A DNA stretch of 64,000 bases from UBA5078 sp033721235 (GCA_033721235.1 JAWWAY010000006.1:1-64000); one strand, 5' to 3'. Counted from the stretch's first letter, positions 26,177 through 35,288 are shown. Notes: generated from the letters alone by a model not told the origin. Translations and numbers: made by a program.

Positions 26177-28450
26177 ATGCTGGATCGACTGAGAGGAATA
26201 GTTCAGGAAGTAAATTCCGCCAAGGATTTGCAGTCCGCACTTGATGTGATTGTCACGAGTGTGCGTGAAGCGATGCAAACCCAGGTATGCTCGGTTTATC
26301 TATTGGATCCTGAGCTAAATAGCCACGTGCTCATGGCCTCGGAAGGCCTCAAGAAGTCCGCCGTAGGCCATGTGAGTCTGCAATTAGGTGAAGGGCTTGT
26401 GGGCCTCGTGGCAGCGAATGCCGAGCCAGTAAACCTAGAGGATGCCCCCTCACACCCTAATTATCATTACCTGTTAGAAACCGGTGAGGAGGAGTTTAAC
26501 TCCTTTTTGGGCGTGCCCATTATTCACCATAGGAAAGTGCTTGGTGTTTTGGTCGTTCAGCATCGTGAGAAGCGATGTTTCGACGAAGGCGAGGAAGCCT
26601 TCCTCATTACCTTGTCGGCGCAACTTGCAGGAGTTATCGCCTCCGCCGAAGCCACTGGTGCTATCCAGGGTGTTAGCCCGTCCGGTCAGCGTAAACTAGA
26701 TAGCAGCTTTACCGGAGTTTCTGGCGCTACGGGTGTCGCTATTGGTCATGCCGTCGTGGTGTTTCCCCCAGCTGACCTCGATCTCATCCCAGATCGAAAA
26801 ATTGACGATATCCCCAAAGAAATAGCCTTCTTTAATGCCGCCTTGGATTCAGTTCGCCAAGACATGCTGTCGCTCAGCGATCAATTAGAAAACCGTTTAC
26901 GGCCCGAGGAGCGAGAGCTGTTCGGAGTATATTTGCGCATGCTCGATGACGCGGCGCTCGGGCGTGAAGTGATTGATCGCATTGAGCAAGGGCAATGGGC
27001 TCAAGGGGCATTGGCCGATGTCACTAAGGATCACGTGCAGGCATTCGAGCTTATGCAAGACCCTTACTTGCGTGAGCGGGCAGCAGATATCAAAGATTTG
27101 TGTTCACGCGTGCTGTTCTATTTGCAGAACAAAGACGTGGTTAAGACCGAGTATCCCGATGATACGATCCTAGTCAGTGAGGAGCTGACGGCAGCCATGT
27201 TGGCAGAGGTGCCGAAAGAGAAGTTAATGGGCTTGGTTTCGGTTAAGGGCTCGAGTAACTCCCACGTGGCAATTCTGGCGCGTACGATGGGAATTCCAAC
27301 GGCAATGGGCGTAGTGGATCTGCCTTATCGCCAGTTAGACGGCCGCGAAATAATTGTGGACGGCTATAACGGTCAGGTCTTTAGTAACCCCACCGATCAG
27401 CTGCGTAACCGTTACCGCGAAATAATCAAAGAAGAAGAGCAACTGGTAAAAGGCTTAGAGGACTTAATTGACCTGCCTTGCCAGACTCCCGATGGCCGTC
27501 GCGTGAATCTATGGGTTAACACCGGCCTGATGTCAGATGTCGTTCGCTCCTTGGATCACGGGGCCGAAGGCATTGGCCTATTCCGTACCGAGGTGCCTTT
27601 CTTGCTGAGTGAGCGCTTTCCCAGTGAGCAGGAGCAGGCTGCAATATATAGAGAGCAATTAGAAGCCTTTGCACCCAAGCCAGTGACGATGAGGACATTG
27701 GATGTTGGGGGCGATAAAGCTCTCCCTTACTTCCCTATTCAAGAGGAAAACCCTTTCTTGGGCTGGCGCGGCATCCGCGTCACACTGGATCACCCCGAAA
27801 TCTTTATCGCTCAGGTTCGAGCGATGATGAGAGCGAGCGTTGGCTTGGATAATCTGCAAATAATGCTGCCGATGATCTCTAATACCCAAGAGGTCACAGG
27901 TTCCATGCAGATCATTAAGCGCGCTTATCGAGAACTTAAAGAAGAAGGTTTGGACGTTAAGATGCCGCCCGTCGGTGTCATGATCGAATTGCCCGCTGCG
28001 GTCTATCAAACTCGAGCTCTTTGCCGCTTGGTTGATTTTATTTCGGTAGGTAGTAACGATCTTACTCAGTATTTGCTGGCGGTGGATCGAAACAATCCGC
28101 GGGTTGCCAGCCTATATTCATCCTTCCATCCGGCGGTATTGCGGGCGCTGTACAATGTGGTGTCCGATGCTCACTTGGAGAATAAAAAGGTCAGTATATG
28201 CGGCGAAATGGCGGGTGACCCTGGCGCGGCGGTATTACTGATGGCCATGGGTTTTGATGTTCTATCCATGAATGCGACCACTTTGCTCAAGGTAAAGGCG
28301 GTGATTCGTACGGTTTCTGAGCAAGACGCCAAAGAGCTGCTGAAACAAGTGATGGAGATGGATGACTCCCAAGAGATTAGAAGCTGTGTTGATATGGCCT
28401 TGTATAATGCCGGTGTCGACAGGCTGCTGCGTTCCCCACGCAACCACTAA
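26177..28450 (+). CDS. ptsP: Phosphoenolpyruvate-protein phosphotransferase PtsP (enzyme I-Ntr)
   Basis: A 757-residue protein starting the nitrogen phosphotransferase chain PtsP–NPr–PtsN, which regulates potassium and nitrogen responses rather than sugar import. Order of domains: GAF sensor (residues 1–165), HPr-binding helical domain, phosphohistidine domain with H363 in GSSNSHVAILARTMG, and the C-terminal PEP-binding TIM barrel. The barrel carries EGIGLFRTEVPFL, RTLDVGGDK, and the active-site cysteine in VSICGEMAGDP. The GAF domain of PtsP homologues senses glutamine, which fits the nitrogen assimilation genes elsewhere in the window. ATG start; transcribed with or just after rppH. Confidence 0.96.
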   Translation: MLDRLRGIVQEVNSAKDLQSALDVIVTSVREAMQTQVCSVYLLDPELNSHVLMASEGLKKSAVGHVSLQLGEGLVGLVAANAEPVNLEDAPSHPNYHYLLETGEEEFNSFLGVPIIHHRKVLGVLVVQHREKRCFDEGEEAFLITLSAQLAGVIASAEATGAIQGVSPSGQRKLDSSFTGVSGATGVAIGHAVVVFPPADLDLIPDRKIDDIPKEIAFFNAALDSVRQDMLSLSDQLENRLRPEERELFGVYLRMLDDAALGREVIDRIEQGQWAQGALADVTKDHVQAFELMQDPYLRERAADIKDLCSRVLFYLQNKDVVKTEYPDDTILVSEELTAAMLAEVPKEKLMGLVSVKGSSNSHVAILARTMGIPTAMGVVDLPYRQLDGREIIVDGYNGQVFSNPTDQLRNRYREIIKEEEQLVKGLEDLIDLPCQTPDGRRVNLWVNTGLMSDVVRSLDHGAEGIGLFRTEVPFLLSERFPSEQEQAAIYREQLEAFAPKPVTMRTLDVGGDKALPYFPIQEENPFLGWRGIRVTLDHPEIFIAQVRAMMRASVGLDNLQIMLPMISNTQEVTGSMQIIKRAYRELKEEGLDVKMPPVGVMIELPAAVYQTRALCRLVDFISVGSNDLTQYLLAVDRNNPRVASLYSSFHPAVLRALYNVVSDAHLENKKVSICGEMAGDPGAAVLLMAMGFDVLSMNATTLLKVKAVIRTVSEQDAKELLKQVMEMDDSQEIRSCVDMALYNAGVDRLLRSPRNH

Positions 28451-28548
28451 TTAGGCAAAAAGTCCTAAAAAACCTAAAAATAGCCAAAATATAGAATTTT
28501 CCTACATACTAGCCCGCGAATTTACGGATAATACAAATCCAAGGAATC

Positions 28549-28630
28549 GCTTCCGGGTTGGAAGCAGCATAGGGACATATCGAGAACTGACGATTCCAAT
28601 GGATGGTATCGTCAGCCTCATTTTATTTTG
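28549..28630 (+). terminator. Structured intergenic element ending in a terminator-like hairpin
   Basis: Within the 272-base gap after ptsP, a stem-loop with perfect 6-base arms (28549–28554/28560–28565) is followed by a second with perfect 8-base arms CTGACGAT/ATCGTCAG (28587–28594/28608–28615). The T-rich stretch CATTTTATTTT comes directly after it. The second hairpin can end ptsP transcription; the pair could also be the end of a small RNA. Several GGA triplets lie in and around the structure. Confidence 0.5.
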
Positions 28631-28722
28631 ACCTTCGCTTTCCGGATGTTCCTCTCTAGGTTTTCCCCGCTTTAGTCTTGGTCAAACTCTACTGTCCTGT
28701 ATCCTGTTGAGGCTTATCGAGA

Positions 28723-29061
28723 ATGCCTAGAGCTGAAATATTCAAACTGAAGCCAGCAAGCTCAAAACCGCAAGATAAACGCAAAGATGTTAGCCGTTTT
28801 ATGTTGCGCCTTCCGAAAGAGAGCTACGAGCAGTTGTCGCAGATATCCAGCCGTAATCATCGCAGCATGAATGCCGAGATAAATCTTCAGCTAGAAAAGC
28901 TTATCGCGATGCGCAATGCGGAAGATGGTGCGCAGGCCAGCAGAGCTAGCTCCAACACTGCCCACTCAGAGGAACCAAGCCCTAGCGTGCTCGCCCTAGC
29001 GCGCAAGCTTCAAGCTTTGCCTGCAGAAAAGCAGAAAGCTCTTATGACGCTTCTGGCCTAA
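28723..29061 (+). CDS. AmrZ-like ribbon-helix-helix DNA-binding protein (Arc family)
   Basis: A 112-residue protein. The Arc-type ribbon-helix-helix is at about residues 24–62: SRFMLRLPKESYEQLSQIS forms the DNA-contacting strand and helix A, and RNHRSMNAEINLQLEKLI forms helix B. The NHRSMNAEI segment is very close to that of Pseudomonas AmrZ, a regulator of alginate, motility and biofilm genes. After a variable Ser/Ala/Glu-rich linker, the C-terminal helix (LARKLQALPAEKQKALMTLLA) matches the AmrZ tetramerisation tail in position. Its targets here cannot be told. It sits between ptsP and lgt, where I do not recall a regulator in Pseudomonas. Confidence 0.82.
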   Translation: MPRAEIFKLKPASSKPQDKRKDVSRFMLRLPKESYEQLSQISSRNHRSMNAEINLQLEKLIAMRNAEDGAQASRASSNTAHSEEPSPSVLALARKLQALPAEKQKALMTLLA

Positions 29062-29146
29062 TCTGTCCAAGTGCCTTGACACTGTATGATGCATGAGAGA
29101 GCATCGTTTCCCGCATTAGCATTAACTTAGAGTCTCTCCCATTGTC

Positions 29147-29941
29147 ATGCTGACCTATCCAGATATTAACCCCGTTGCGATCTCCCTCGGCCCGCTCACC
29201 ATCCATTGGTACGGCATTATGTATATCATTGCCTTCTCTGGCGCATGGTATCTAGCCAAGCTAAGGGCAAAGCGCAACGACTATGACTGGACCAATGAGC
29301 AAATTGCTGACCTTATCTTCTATGGAGCGCTAGGCGTTGTAATTGGCGGGCGACTAGGATCAGTCTTGTTCTATAATTTTGATCGTGTGTTGTCGGACCC
29401 CATATGGGCATTAAAGCTTTGGGAGGGCGGTATGTCCTTTCATGGCGGCATACTAGGGGTAATGATTGCGCTCTACTGGTATTCGCGACACTTGGGTAAG
29501 CACTATTTCGATGTTCTAGACTTCATCGCTCCCGTTGTACCTTTCGGCTTAGGTGCTGGACGGTTGGGCAATTTTATCGGTGGAGAACTTTGGGGCAGAC
29601 AAACCGATGTGCCTTGGGGCATGGTATTTCCTCACGTGGACAATGTACCGCGTCACGCCTCTCAACTGTATCAGTTCGCGCTAGAGGGCTTAGCCCTGTT
29701 TGCTCTTATGTGGTGGTTTTCCTCGAAACCCCGGCCGCGCTATGCGGTTGCCGGGCTGTTTGGTTTGGGCTATGGCGTGCAGCGCTTCTTCGTCGAATTT
29801 TACCGTGAACCTGATGCGGGTATTGGCTTTATCGCGCTCGACTGGATGACCATGGGGCAGCTGTTGTCTCTACCAATGATTGCGGCGGGGCTAATATTGC
29901 TTACAATGGCATACAAGAATAAGCCCACCCAAAGCTTATGA
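29147..29941 (+). CDS. lgt: Prolipoprotein diacylglyceryl transferase
   Basis: A 264-residue inner-membrane enzyme with about seven hydrophobic segments. It attaches diacylglycerol from phosphatidylglycerol to the lipobox cysteine of prolipoproteins. Signature elements are ISLGPLTIHWYGIMY at the N-terminus, GGMSFHGGILGV (the essential His) and the Lgt signature GAGRLGNFIGGELWGRQTD, with the arginine required for catalysis. FGLGYGVQRFFVEFYREPD follows near the C-terminus. Length is normal. It begins the lgt–thyA–folA block conserved with Pseudomonas, with 33 bases before thyA. Confidence 0.96.
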   Translation: MLTYPDINPVAISLGPLTIHWYGIMYIIAFSGAWYLAKLRAKRNDYDWTNEQIADLIFYGALGVVIGGRLGSVLFYNFDRVLSDPIWALKLWEGGMSFHGGILGVMIALYWYSRHLGKHYFDVLDFIAPVVPFGLGAGRLGNFIGGELWGRQTDVPWGMVFPHVDNVPRHASQLYQFALEGLALFALMWWFSSKPRPRYAVAGLFGLGYGVQRFFVEFYREPDAGIGFIALDWMTMGQLLSLPMIAAGLILLTMAYKNKPTQSL

Positions 29942-29974
29942 GCACACATTAGCGACCATTAGGTAATAGTAAAG

Positions 29975-30769
29975 ATGAAGCAATATTTGGATTTGATGCA
30001 AAGAATACTCGACGAAGGCGCAGAGAAAGGTGATCGCACTGGCACCGGCACTCTGTCGGTATTTGGGCATCAGATGCGTTTTGACTTGTCCGAAGGTTTC
30101 CCAGTATTGACTACCAAGAAGCTTCATCTGCGCTCTATCATTCATGAATTACTCTGGTTCCTGAGTGGCGATACCAATATTCGCTACTTGAAGGAAAATG
30201 GCGTGTCTATTTGGGATGAGTGGGCAGATGAGAATGGCGATCTTGGCCCCGTTTATGGCTATCAGTGGCGCTCTTGGCCGGGAAAGGATGGCGAGTCGGT
30301 CGATCAAATCTCCAAGCTCATCGCTCAGATAAAATCTAACCCTGATTCTCGACGCCTAATGGTGGTGGCCTATAATCCCGCCTATGTTGACGAGATGGCG
30401 CTACCACCCTGCCATTCACTGTTTCAGTTCTATGTAGCAAACGGGAAATTATCTTGTCAGCTTTATCAGCGTTCGGCAGACACCTTTCTCGGCGTGCCTT
30501 TTAATATTGCATCCTATGCCTTGCTCACGCATATGATTGCGCAACAGTGCGATCTAGATGTAGGGGATTTTGTGTGGACTGGTGGCGATACCCATCTTTA
30601 CAGTAATCATTTGGAACAAGCTAAATTGCAATTAATGCGTGAGCCCTTGCCTTTACCCAAGCTAAAAATTCACCGCAAGCCGGACGATATCTTCTCTTAT
30701 CGTTATGAGGATTTTGAGTTGATGGCTTATGAGTCTCACCCGCATATAAAAGCGCCAGTTGCCGTTTAA
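29975..30769 (+). CDS. thyA: Thymidylate synthase
   Basis: A 264-residue cytosolic homodimer that converts dUMP to dTMP with methylene-THF as both carbon donor and reductant. It is the same length as E. coli ThyA, with the nucleophile at the same place, C146 in MALPPCHSLFQFYV. RTGTGTLSVFGHQMRFDL at the start, the RRLMVVAYNP arginines and the QRSADTFLGVPFNIASYA segment complete the active site. The following folA (18 bases away) regenerates the THF that this reaction oxidises to dihydrofolate, a textbook pairing. Confidence 0.98.
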   Translation: MKQYLDLMQRILDEGAEKGDRTGTGTLSVFGHQMRFDLSEGFPVLTTKKLHLRSIIHELLWFLSGDTNIRYLKENGVSIWDEWADENGDLGPVYGYQWRSWPGKDGESVDQISKLIAQIKSNPDSRRLMVVAYNPAYVDEMALPPCHSLFQFYVANGKLSCQLYQRSADTFLGVPFNIASYALLTHMIAQQCDLDVGDFVWTGGDTHLYSNHLEQAKLQLMREPLPLPKLKIHRKPDDIFSYRYEDFELMAYESHPHIKAPVAV

Positions 30770-30787
30770 TATCTATTAGAGATTATT

Positions 30788-31294
30788 ATGAAACTCGCAT
30801 TGATTTGGGCAATGTCACAAGACAGAACTATCGGCCGTAATAACGCCTTGCCATGGTATCTTCCCGAAGACCTAAAGTATTTTAAACGTGTCACGATGGG
30901 CAAGCCTATCGTTATGGGGCGAAAAACTTTTGACTCAATTGGTCGACCCCTTCCTGGGCGCACCAATATTGTTATTACACGAGACGAGAGCTTTAAGCCC
31001 GAAGGCGTTCGCGTCGTTCATAGTCTCGATGAGGCCATTAAGATTGCAGAGGGCGTGTGCTTAATCGAGGGGGCAGAGGAAGTTGTCGTCATTGGTGGCG
31101 CGCAAATATATGCGCTAACTCTGCCCAAAGCAGATCGTTTGTATATGACGCAAGTGCATGCAAATATTGATGGCGATGCTTGGTTTCCGGAATTTGATAT
31201 CAGCGCTTGGCAGGAGATCGCCCGCGAGGACTACGCAGCCTCCGGTCCAAACCCATATGATTACAGCTTTATGGTTTTAGAGAAAAGCGCCTAG
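30788..31294 (+). CDS. folA: Dihydrofolate reductase
   Basis: A 168-residue NADPH-dependent enzyme that reduces dihydrofolate to THF and is the target of trimethoprim. IWAMSQDRTIGRNNALPWYLPEDLKYFKR holds the substrate-binding region, including the Asp of PEDLKYFK. GKPIVMGRKTFDSIGRPLPGR is the cofactor-binding block, and VVIGGAQIYAL is the second one. Length is close to the usual 159–170. It ends the lgt–thyA–folA block and is closed by the strong bidirectional terminator at 31302–31335. Confidence 0.97.
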   Translation: MKLALIWAMSQDRTIGRNNALPWYLPEDLKYFKRVTMGKPIVMGRKTFDSIGRPLPGRTNIVITRDESFKPEGVRVVHSLDEAIKIAEGVCLIEGAEEVVVIGGAQIYALTLPKADRLYMTQVHANIDGDAWFPEFDISAWQEIAREDYAASGPNPYDYSFMVLEKSA

Positions 31295-31301
31295 AAAGAA
31301 T

Positions 31302-31335
31302 AAAAAAATGCCGCCCTTTGAGGCGGCATTTTTTT
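31302..31335. terminator. Bidirectional intrinsic terminator between folA and the SMP-30-like gene
   Basis: Perfect 8-base arms ATGCCGCC/GGCGGCAT around the loop CTTTGA, flanked on the left by seven A and on the right by seven to eight T. It therefore works on both strands and separates the convergent genes ending at 31294 and 31348. This is the clearest intrinsic terminator in the window. Confidence 0.93.
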
Positions 31336-31347
31336 ATACGGTAGAGA

Positions 31348-32268
31348 TTAATCTAAGGGAATAAACGCTAAGGCATTATTGCTATTCATTGGAATCACTA
31401 GCTGGTTCTGAATAGAGTCATAGCACATAGATGCCGCAGAAGGGATGCCTGTTGCAATGATTTCTGCCTCTTGACCGGGACGAATGCGCGATACGCTACC
31501 ATAGCGAACGCTGCTTACATATTTAGTTCCGTCTGGCATGATAACGAGGCCGTCATTTCCACCTTCAGCAGCGTGTTCGGTTAGAATGACTTCGCCGTCT
31601 GTGTTGTATGTGATAACGGCGTTATCACCAACATTGACCACAACGATGTTGCCTTCGTTATCAACCTCTACGCCGTTGGGCAGTGCTAGAGGAGCACCTT
31701 CGGCGAATATTGATACTTCGCCCTCTGGCGTCACCTTGTAGATACGCTCTGGTGCACGCGTATTGGACGCATACACAGTGCCATCTGCGCTAACGCCGAC
31801 ACCATTCAATAAAGTGGCCTCGGGAATCGTGACTGAACCTTTCGGTGTGCCAGTGGCAAGATCGAACATGCGTACAGTATCGATATCCACGGCATAAAGC
31901 GTGTCATTGAGAATAACGCTGCCCAATGGCTGATCCAGTACTAGGCCGTCGCGGGTGGCGCCAATCCATTTTGCGGTGTGAACGCTGCCATCAGGATTAA
32001 TGAGCGATACATAACCGTCGTTCTCTTCCTGATTGGGTCTAACGCCATTGTTCATGGCCAAAATCAAGTTGCGCTCTGGGTCAAACGTGCAACTTTCGGC
32101 CGTACGGAAACTGCCAAAAACTTTTACATTGGAAGACATAGGAGTTTTGACGCCAGACTCATTGGTCGTGCCTAGTGGCTCCCCTGCCATGAATGTGCCG
32201 CTGCCCTGTGCGAGTGCGGTATTAGCTAAAACTAAACTCATTAAAGCAGCCAGCGGTAATTTTCTCAT
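31348..32268 (-). CDS. Exported SMP-30/NHL-type beta-propeller protein
   Basis: A 306-residue protein with a Sec signal peptide (cleavage after NTALAQ). The repeats read as a six-bladed propeller of the SMP-30/gluconolactonase/strictosidine-synthase type: SCTFDPERNLILAMNNG, LNGVGVSADGTVYASNT, LPNGVEVDNEGNIVVVNVGDN and DGLVIMPDGTKYVSSV are successive blades with the same G-V-x-V-x-x-x-G pattern. Periplasmic lactonase or binding function is possible; catalytic residues are not certain. It is monocistronic, sharing the terminator with folA. Confidence 0.82.
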   Translation of the reverse strand: MRKLPLAALMSLVLANTALAQGSGTFMAGEPLGTTNESGVKTPMSSNVKVFGSFRTAESCTFDPERNLILAMNNGVRPNQEENDGYVSLINPDGSVHTAKWIGATRDGLVLDQPLGSVILNDTLYAVDIDTVRMFDLATGTPKGSVTIPEATLLNGVGVSADGTVYASNTRAPERIYKVTPEGEVSIFAEGAPLALPNGVEVDNEGNIVVVNVGDNAVITYNTDGEVILTEHAAEGGNDGLVIMPDGTKYVSSVRYGSVSRIRPGQEAEIIATGIPSAASMCYDSIQNQLVIPMNSNNALAFIPLD

Positions 32269-32321
32269 GGAATAATCTCCGTTATTTTTTAGAGTAGGTA
32301 AAATTTAAAATTGAATAGGTA

Positions 32322-32345
32322 TAGACCTGATTTGTCTCAGGTCTA
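32322..32345 (-). terminator. Hairpin at the end of argA
   Basis: Perfect 8-base arms TAGACCTG/CAGGTCTA with an 8-base loop, overlapping the argA stop codon. On the minus strand it is followed by an A/T-rich run without a clean T-tract, so it is a weak intrinsic terminator. Confidence 0.42.
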
Positions 32346-33668
32346 GTTCAATGATTTACGAAGTGCTTTTGAGTTTCGCTGAAAATTGTACATTTTCTGT
32401 TTGCGCTCAGGTAAATCCGAGACTGGAATTGGAACAAAGCCCTTTTCTTGAAACCAGTGTGTGGTTTGCGTGCTAAGAACGATTACCTGTTGTAGCTTAG
32501 CTTTCTTGGCTTTTAGTTCGATGGCCTCCAGCAGGCTCTCTCCGCGACCATTGCCTCGATAGTCTCTATGAATAGCGATGCACGCGATCTCGCCGCATTG
32601 ATCATCTAGCGGGTAAAGTGCTGCACAGGCGATAATCATTCCTTCGAACTCAATGACTGTAAAGAAGTCAATTTCACCTTCCAGCAATTCCCTTGAACGG
32701 TGAACAAGCACGCCTGCTTCTTCCAATGGCTCGATTAACTCTAGAATGCCGCCGACGTCGTCGATAGTGGCATCGCGTAGGTGTTCGTAGGTGTCTTTTG
32801 AAAGTAGGGTGCCACATCCATCGCGTGTAAATAGCTCCTCGATGAGAGCCCCGTTTTTTTCAAAGCTAATGAGGTGCGTGCGATGAACATTTTGACGGCA
32901 GGCCTTGAGCGCACTGGACAGAGCCAAAGCACTTGAGTTGGATTCGTCTTTCAAAGACATGTCTGCCCCTGAGAGTATTTCCAAAGCCGAGCTTGGGTCC
33001 AATGTGCTGATGAGTTGCTTATCTTTGTCGAAAATGCCCTCGTCAGGAATAAACATGATGAGTTTTTCGGCCTGCAGTGCGATGGCTGTTTCTGTGGCTA
33101 CTTCTTCAGGCGAGAGATTAAACACCTCTCCTGTAGGGGAGTAGCCCAGGTTTGAAATCAGCACGATATTGTTTTTTTCTAAATGCTGAGTAATAGCGGA
33201 GGCATTTACTTTGCGCACCACACCTGTCAAATGGTGATCGACACCATCGAGAACCCCTAGGGGCCTGGCGACAATAAAATTACCCCTTGCTAGTTTTATA
33301 TCCGCGCCATGCATCGGTGAGTTAGCAAGCCCCATTGAGAACAGGGCCTCTATGTCGATACTAAGGCCGCCAATGATCTGCTTGATTATGGCTAGGCTTG
33401 GCCCATCGGTAATGCGCAGGCCTTTGTGATAGTTGGAATGGATTCCAGCGTCTTCGAGTGCCGAGTTAATTTGCGGGCGCGCACCATGCACCAACACCAG
33501 TTTTACGCCTAAGCTATGTAATAGGGTGATGTCGTGAACGATGTTATACCAGTTCTCATGGGATAAGGCCTCGCCAGGAAGCATCACAACAAACACCTTT
33601 TTTCGGTGTGCGTTGATATAGCTGGACGAATGTCTAAACCAATCTATGTACTGCGGCAGATTTTCCAT
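32343..33668 (-). CDS. argA: N-acetylglutamate synthase (amino-acid N-acetyltransferase)
   Basis: A 441-residue enzyme that acetylates glutamate with acetyl-CoA, the first step of arginine synthesis and usually feedback-inhibited by arginine. It has the classical two-domain form. The amino-acid-kinase-like N-terminal domain (about residues 20–290) contains KLVLVHGARPQINSAL and the conserved VLISNLGYSPTGEVFNL. The C-terminal GNAT domain (about residues 295–435) contains IACIAIHRDYRGNGRGESLL for acetyl-CoA. A TTG six bases upstream is possible, but the ATG at 33668 is preferred. argE lies just upstream on the same strand, giving a compact arginine pair. Confidence 0.96.
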   Translation of the reverse strand: MENLPQYIDWFRHSSSYINAHRKKVFVVMLPGEALSHENWYNIVHDITLLHSLGVKLVLVHGARPQINSALEDAGIHSNYHKGLRITDGPSLAIIKQIIGGLSIDIEALFSMGLANSPMHGADIKLARGNFIVARPLGVLDGVDHHLTGVVRKVNASAITQHLEKNNIVLISNLGYSPTGEVFNLSPEEVATETAIALQAEKLIMFIPDEGIFDKDKQLISTLDPSSALEILSGADMSLKDESNSSALALSSALKACRQNVHRTHLISFEKNGALIEELFTRDGCGTLLSKDTYEHLRDATIDDVGGILELIEPLEEAGVLVHRSRELLEGEIDFFTVIEFEGMIIACAALYPLDDQCGEIACIAIHRDYRGNGRGESLLEAIELKAKKAKLQQVIVLSTQTTHWFQEKGFVPIPVSDLPERKQKMYNFQRNSKALRKSLN

Positions 33669-33733
33669 GGGCAAGAATATAGTCTATTTTCAGCAACTTA
33701 TGAATTGTTTTCTCGTCGACGACCCGCTAGGGC

Positions 33734-34900
33734 CTATAAGCAATAATGTGAGATGAGGTCCTCGAGAACCTTGACGAAAGGCCTAATACGCTCGACAGCA
33801 AGATATTCATCCGGTTGGTGGGCCTGGTCGATATCTCCGGGGCCGAGAATAATGGTATCCATGCCTAATTTCTGCAGCAAAGGGCCCTCGGTGCCAAAGG
33901 CAACAGCAGCAGCTTGATTACCGGTGAGTCGCTCCGCTGTTTTGACGAGTTCACTGTTTGGGTCCGTCATGAAAGCTGGCAGGCCGGGAAACAGGGGTTT
34001 TACCTGTGCCTTTACTCCAAAGCGTTCTGCGATAGGGGCTATACGAGAGGCGATTGCGCTGCGCATGGCCTCTATTTCCATGCCAGGCAATAGACGCATA
34101 TCGTATTCCAGGTGGCAATGCCCGCATATTCGATTAGGGTTATCACCGCCGTGGATACAACCTAAATTCAGAGTCGGGCGTGGAATTTCAAACAAATTAC
34201 TTTGGTACTGTTGGCTCAGCTCTTCCCGAAACTTAATCAATTCGCTAATAACGCTGTGCATGGCATCTAAAGCATTATGCCCAAGGCTGGGATCGGACGA
34301 GTGACCACTTTGACCCAGTAGATCTATCGACTCCATCATGATGCCCTTATGGGCCATGATTGGACGCATACCCGTGGGCTCGCCAATGATGGCAGCTCTT
34401 GCTTTAGGCCTGCCAAGCTCGGCAATGGTGCGAGCACCCTGCATGGAGGTTTCTTCATCCGCTGTCGCTAAGACGATGAGGGGTTGCTTAAAGTCGACCC
34501 CTTCAAATGATTTAAGAGCCTCCATGATCAGAGGAAAGAATGCCTTCATATCAGTACAGCCCAAGCCGTAAAGTCGTCCGTCTTTTTCGGTAAGCTTGAA
34601 GGGGTTTTGCTGCCATAGCTCTTCATCAAGAGGGACGGTGTCCGTATGTCCGGCTAGCACGAGACCGCCGGGGCCTTCGCCTCTGGTCGCAATGAGATTT
34701 AGCTTCTGGTTGCCACTGTTTTGTTGGGCTGTGCCTTCACTGGGCACGAGTTCACTTGTGAACCCGAGGTCCTCGAAGCATTCGGCGAGATAGTGAATGA
34801 CAGGCGCATTACTGGTATCTAGACGAGGGCTCGCAGAGCTTATGCTGGGCATGCTAATAAGCTTATCTAGACGCGTATACAGCGAGTTCTGAGTGCTCAT
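33734..34900 (-). CDS. argE: Acetylornithine deacetylase
   Basis: A 388-residue M20-family zinc hydrolase that releases ornithine from N-acetylornithine. Metal ligands are seen in LAGHTDTVPLDEELW (first His, Asp) and LYGLGCTDMKAF (bridging Asp), with the catalytic Glu pair in ATADEETSMQGA. The dimerisation/lid domain follows (about residues 180–290), with GHCHLEYDMRLLPG. The ATG overlaps the phhB stop by four bases (ATGA), so argE is translationally coupled to phhB. Together with argA it suggests the linear, ArgE-type arginine pathway, though an argJ elsewhere cannot be excluded. Confidence 0.95.
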   Translation of the reverse strand: MSTQNSLYTRLDKLISMPSISSASPRLDTSNAPVIHYLAECFEDLGFTSELVPSEGTAQQNSGNQKLNLIATRGEGPGGLVLAGHTDTVPLDEELWQQNPFKLTEKDGRLYGLGCTDMKAFFPLIMEALKSFEGVDFKQPLIVLATADEETSMQGARTIAELGRPKARAAIIGEPTGMRPIMAHKGIMMESIDLLGQSGHSSDPSLGHNALDAMHSVISELIKFREELSQQYQSNLFEIPRPTLNLGCIHGGDNPNRICGHCHLEYDMRLLPGMEIEAMRSAIASRIAPIAERFGVKAQVKPLFPGLPAFMTDPNSELVKTAERLTGNQAAAVAFGTEGPLLQKLGMDTIILGPGDIDQAHQPDEYLAVERIRPFVKVLEDLISHYCL

Positions 34901-35253
34901 TTTATTGGGCCGCTGGAGGCAATGAGGTCTGTCTTGGCGGCCATAATAAAGTCGTTAAGGTGTAGGCCATTTGCCTTATGGGTCCACCAAGTAACAACCA
35001 CTTTGTCTACCTCAATAAGCAGAGTAGGGTGGTGGTCTTCGCGTTCGGAAATTCGTGCAATCTTATGGGCAAAGTCGGCGGCCTCTTTGAAGCCCTTGAA
35101 GTAAAACTCGCGACGAATATTATCCATGCCATCGACGCTCACTTTTTTCCAACGAGGAACGGAGGCCAGCATGTCATTGACGTCCTCGGGAAGCATTGCC
35201 CTTGTGCCGATTGTACAAGGCTGACAATGTTGCTCGTAAAGTGACTTGCTCAT
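34897..35253 (-). CDS. phhB: Pterin-4a-carbinolamine dehydratase
   Basis: A 118-residue enzyme that recycles the pterin cofactor after aromatic amino-acid hydroxylation. The active-site signature is EREDHHPTLLIEVDKVVV, with the two adjacent His, then WWTHKANGLHLNDF. The N-terminus (LYEQHCQPCTIGTRAMLP) is typical of the bacterial form. No phenylalanine hydroxylase gene is in the window. Its four-base overlap with argE (ATGA) is an odd functional match and suggests operon placement rather than shared pathway. Confidence 0.95.
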   Translation of the reverse strand: MSKSLYEQHCQPCTIGTRAMLPEDVNDMLASVPRWKKVSVDGMDNIRREFYFKGFKEAADFAHKIARISEREDHHPTLLIEVDKVVVTWWTHKANGLHLNDFIMAAKTDLIASSGPIK

Positions 35254-35288
35254 GTCTGAATCCTTTTATCCTATTGCCAGCTGCGAGA

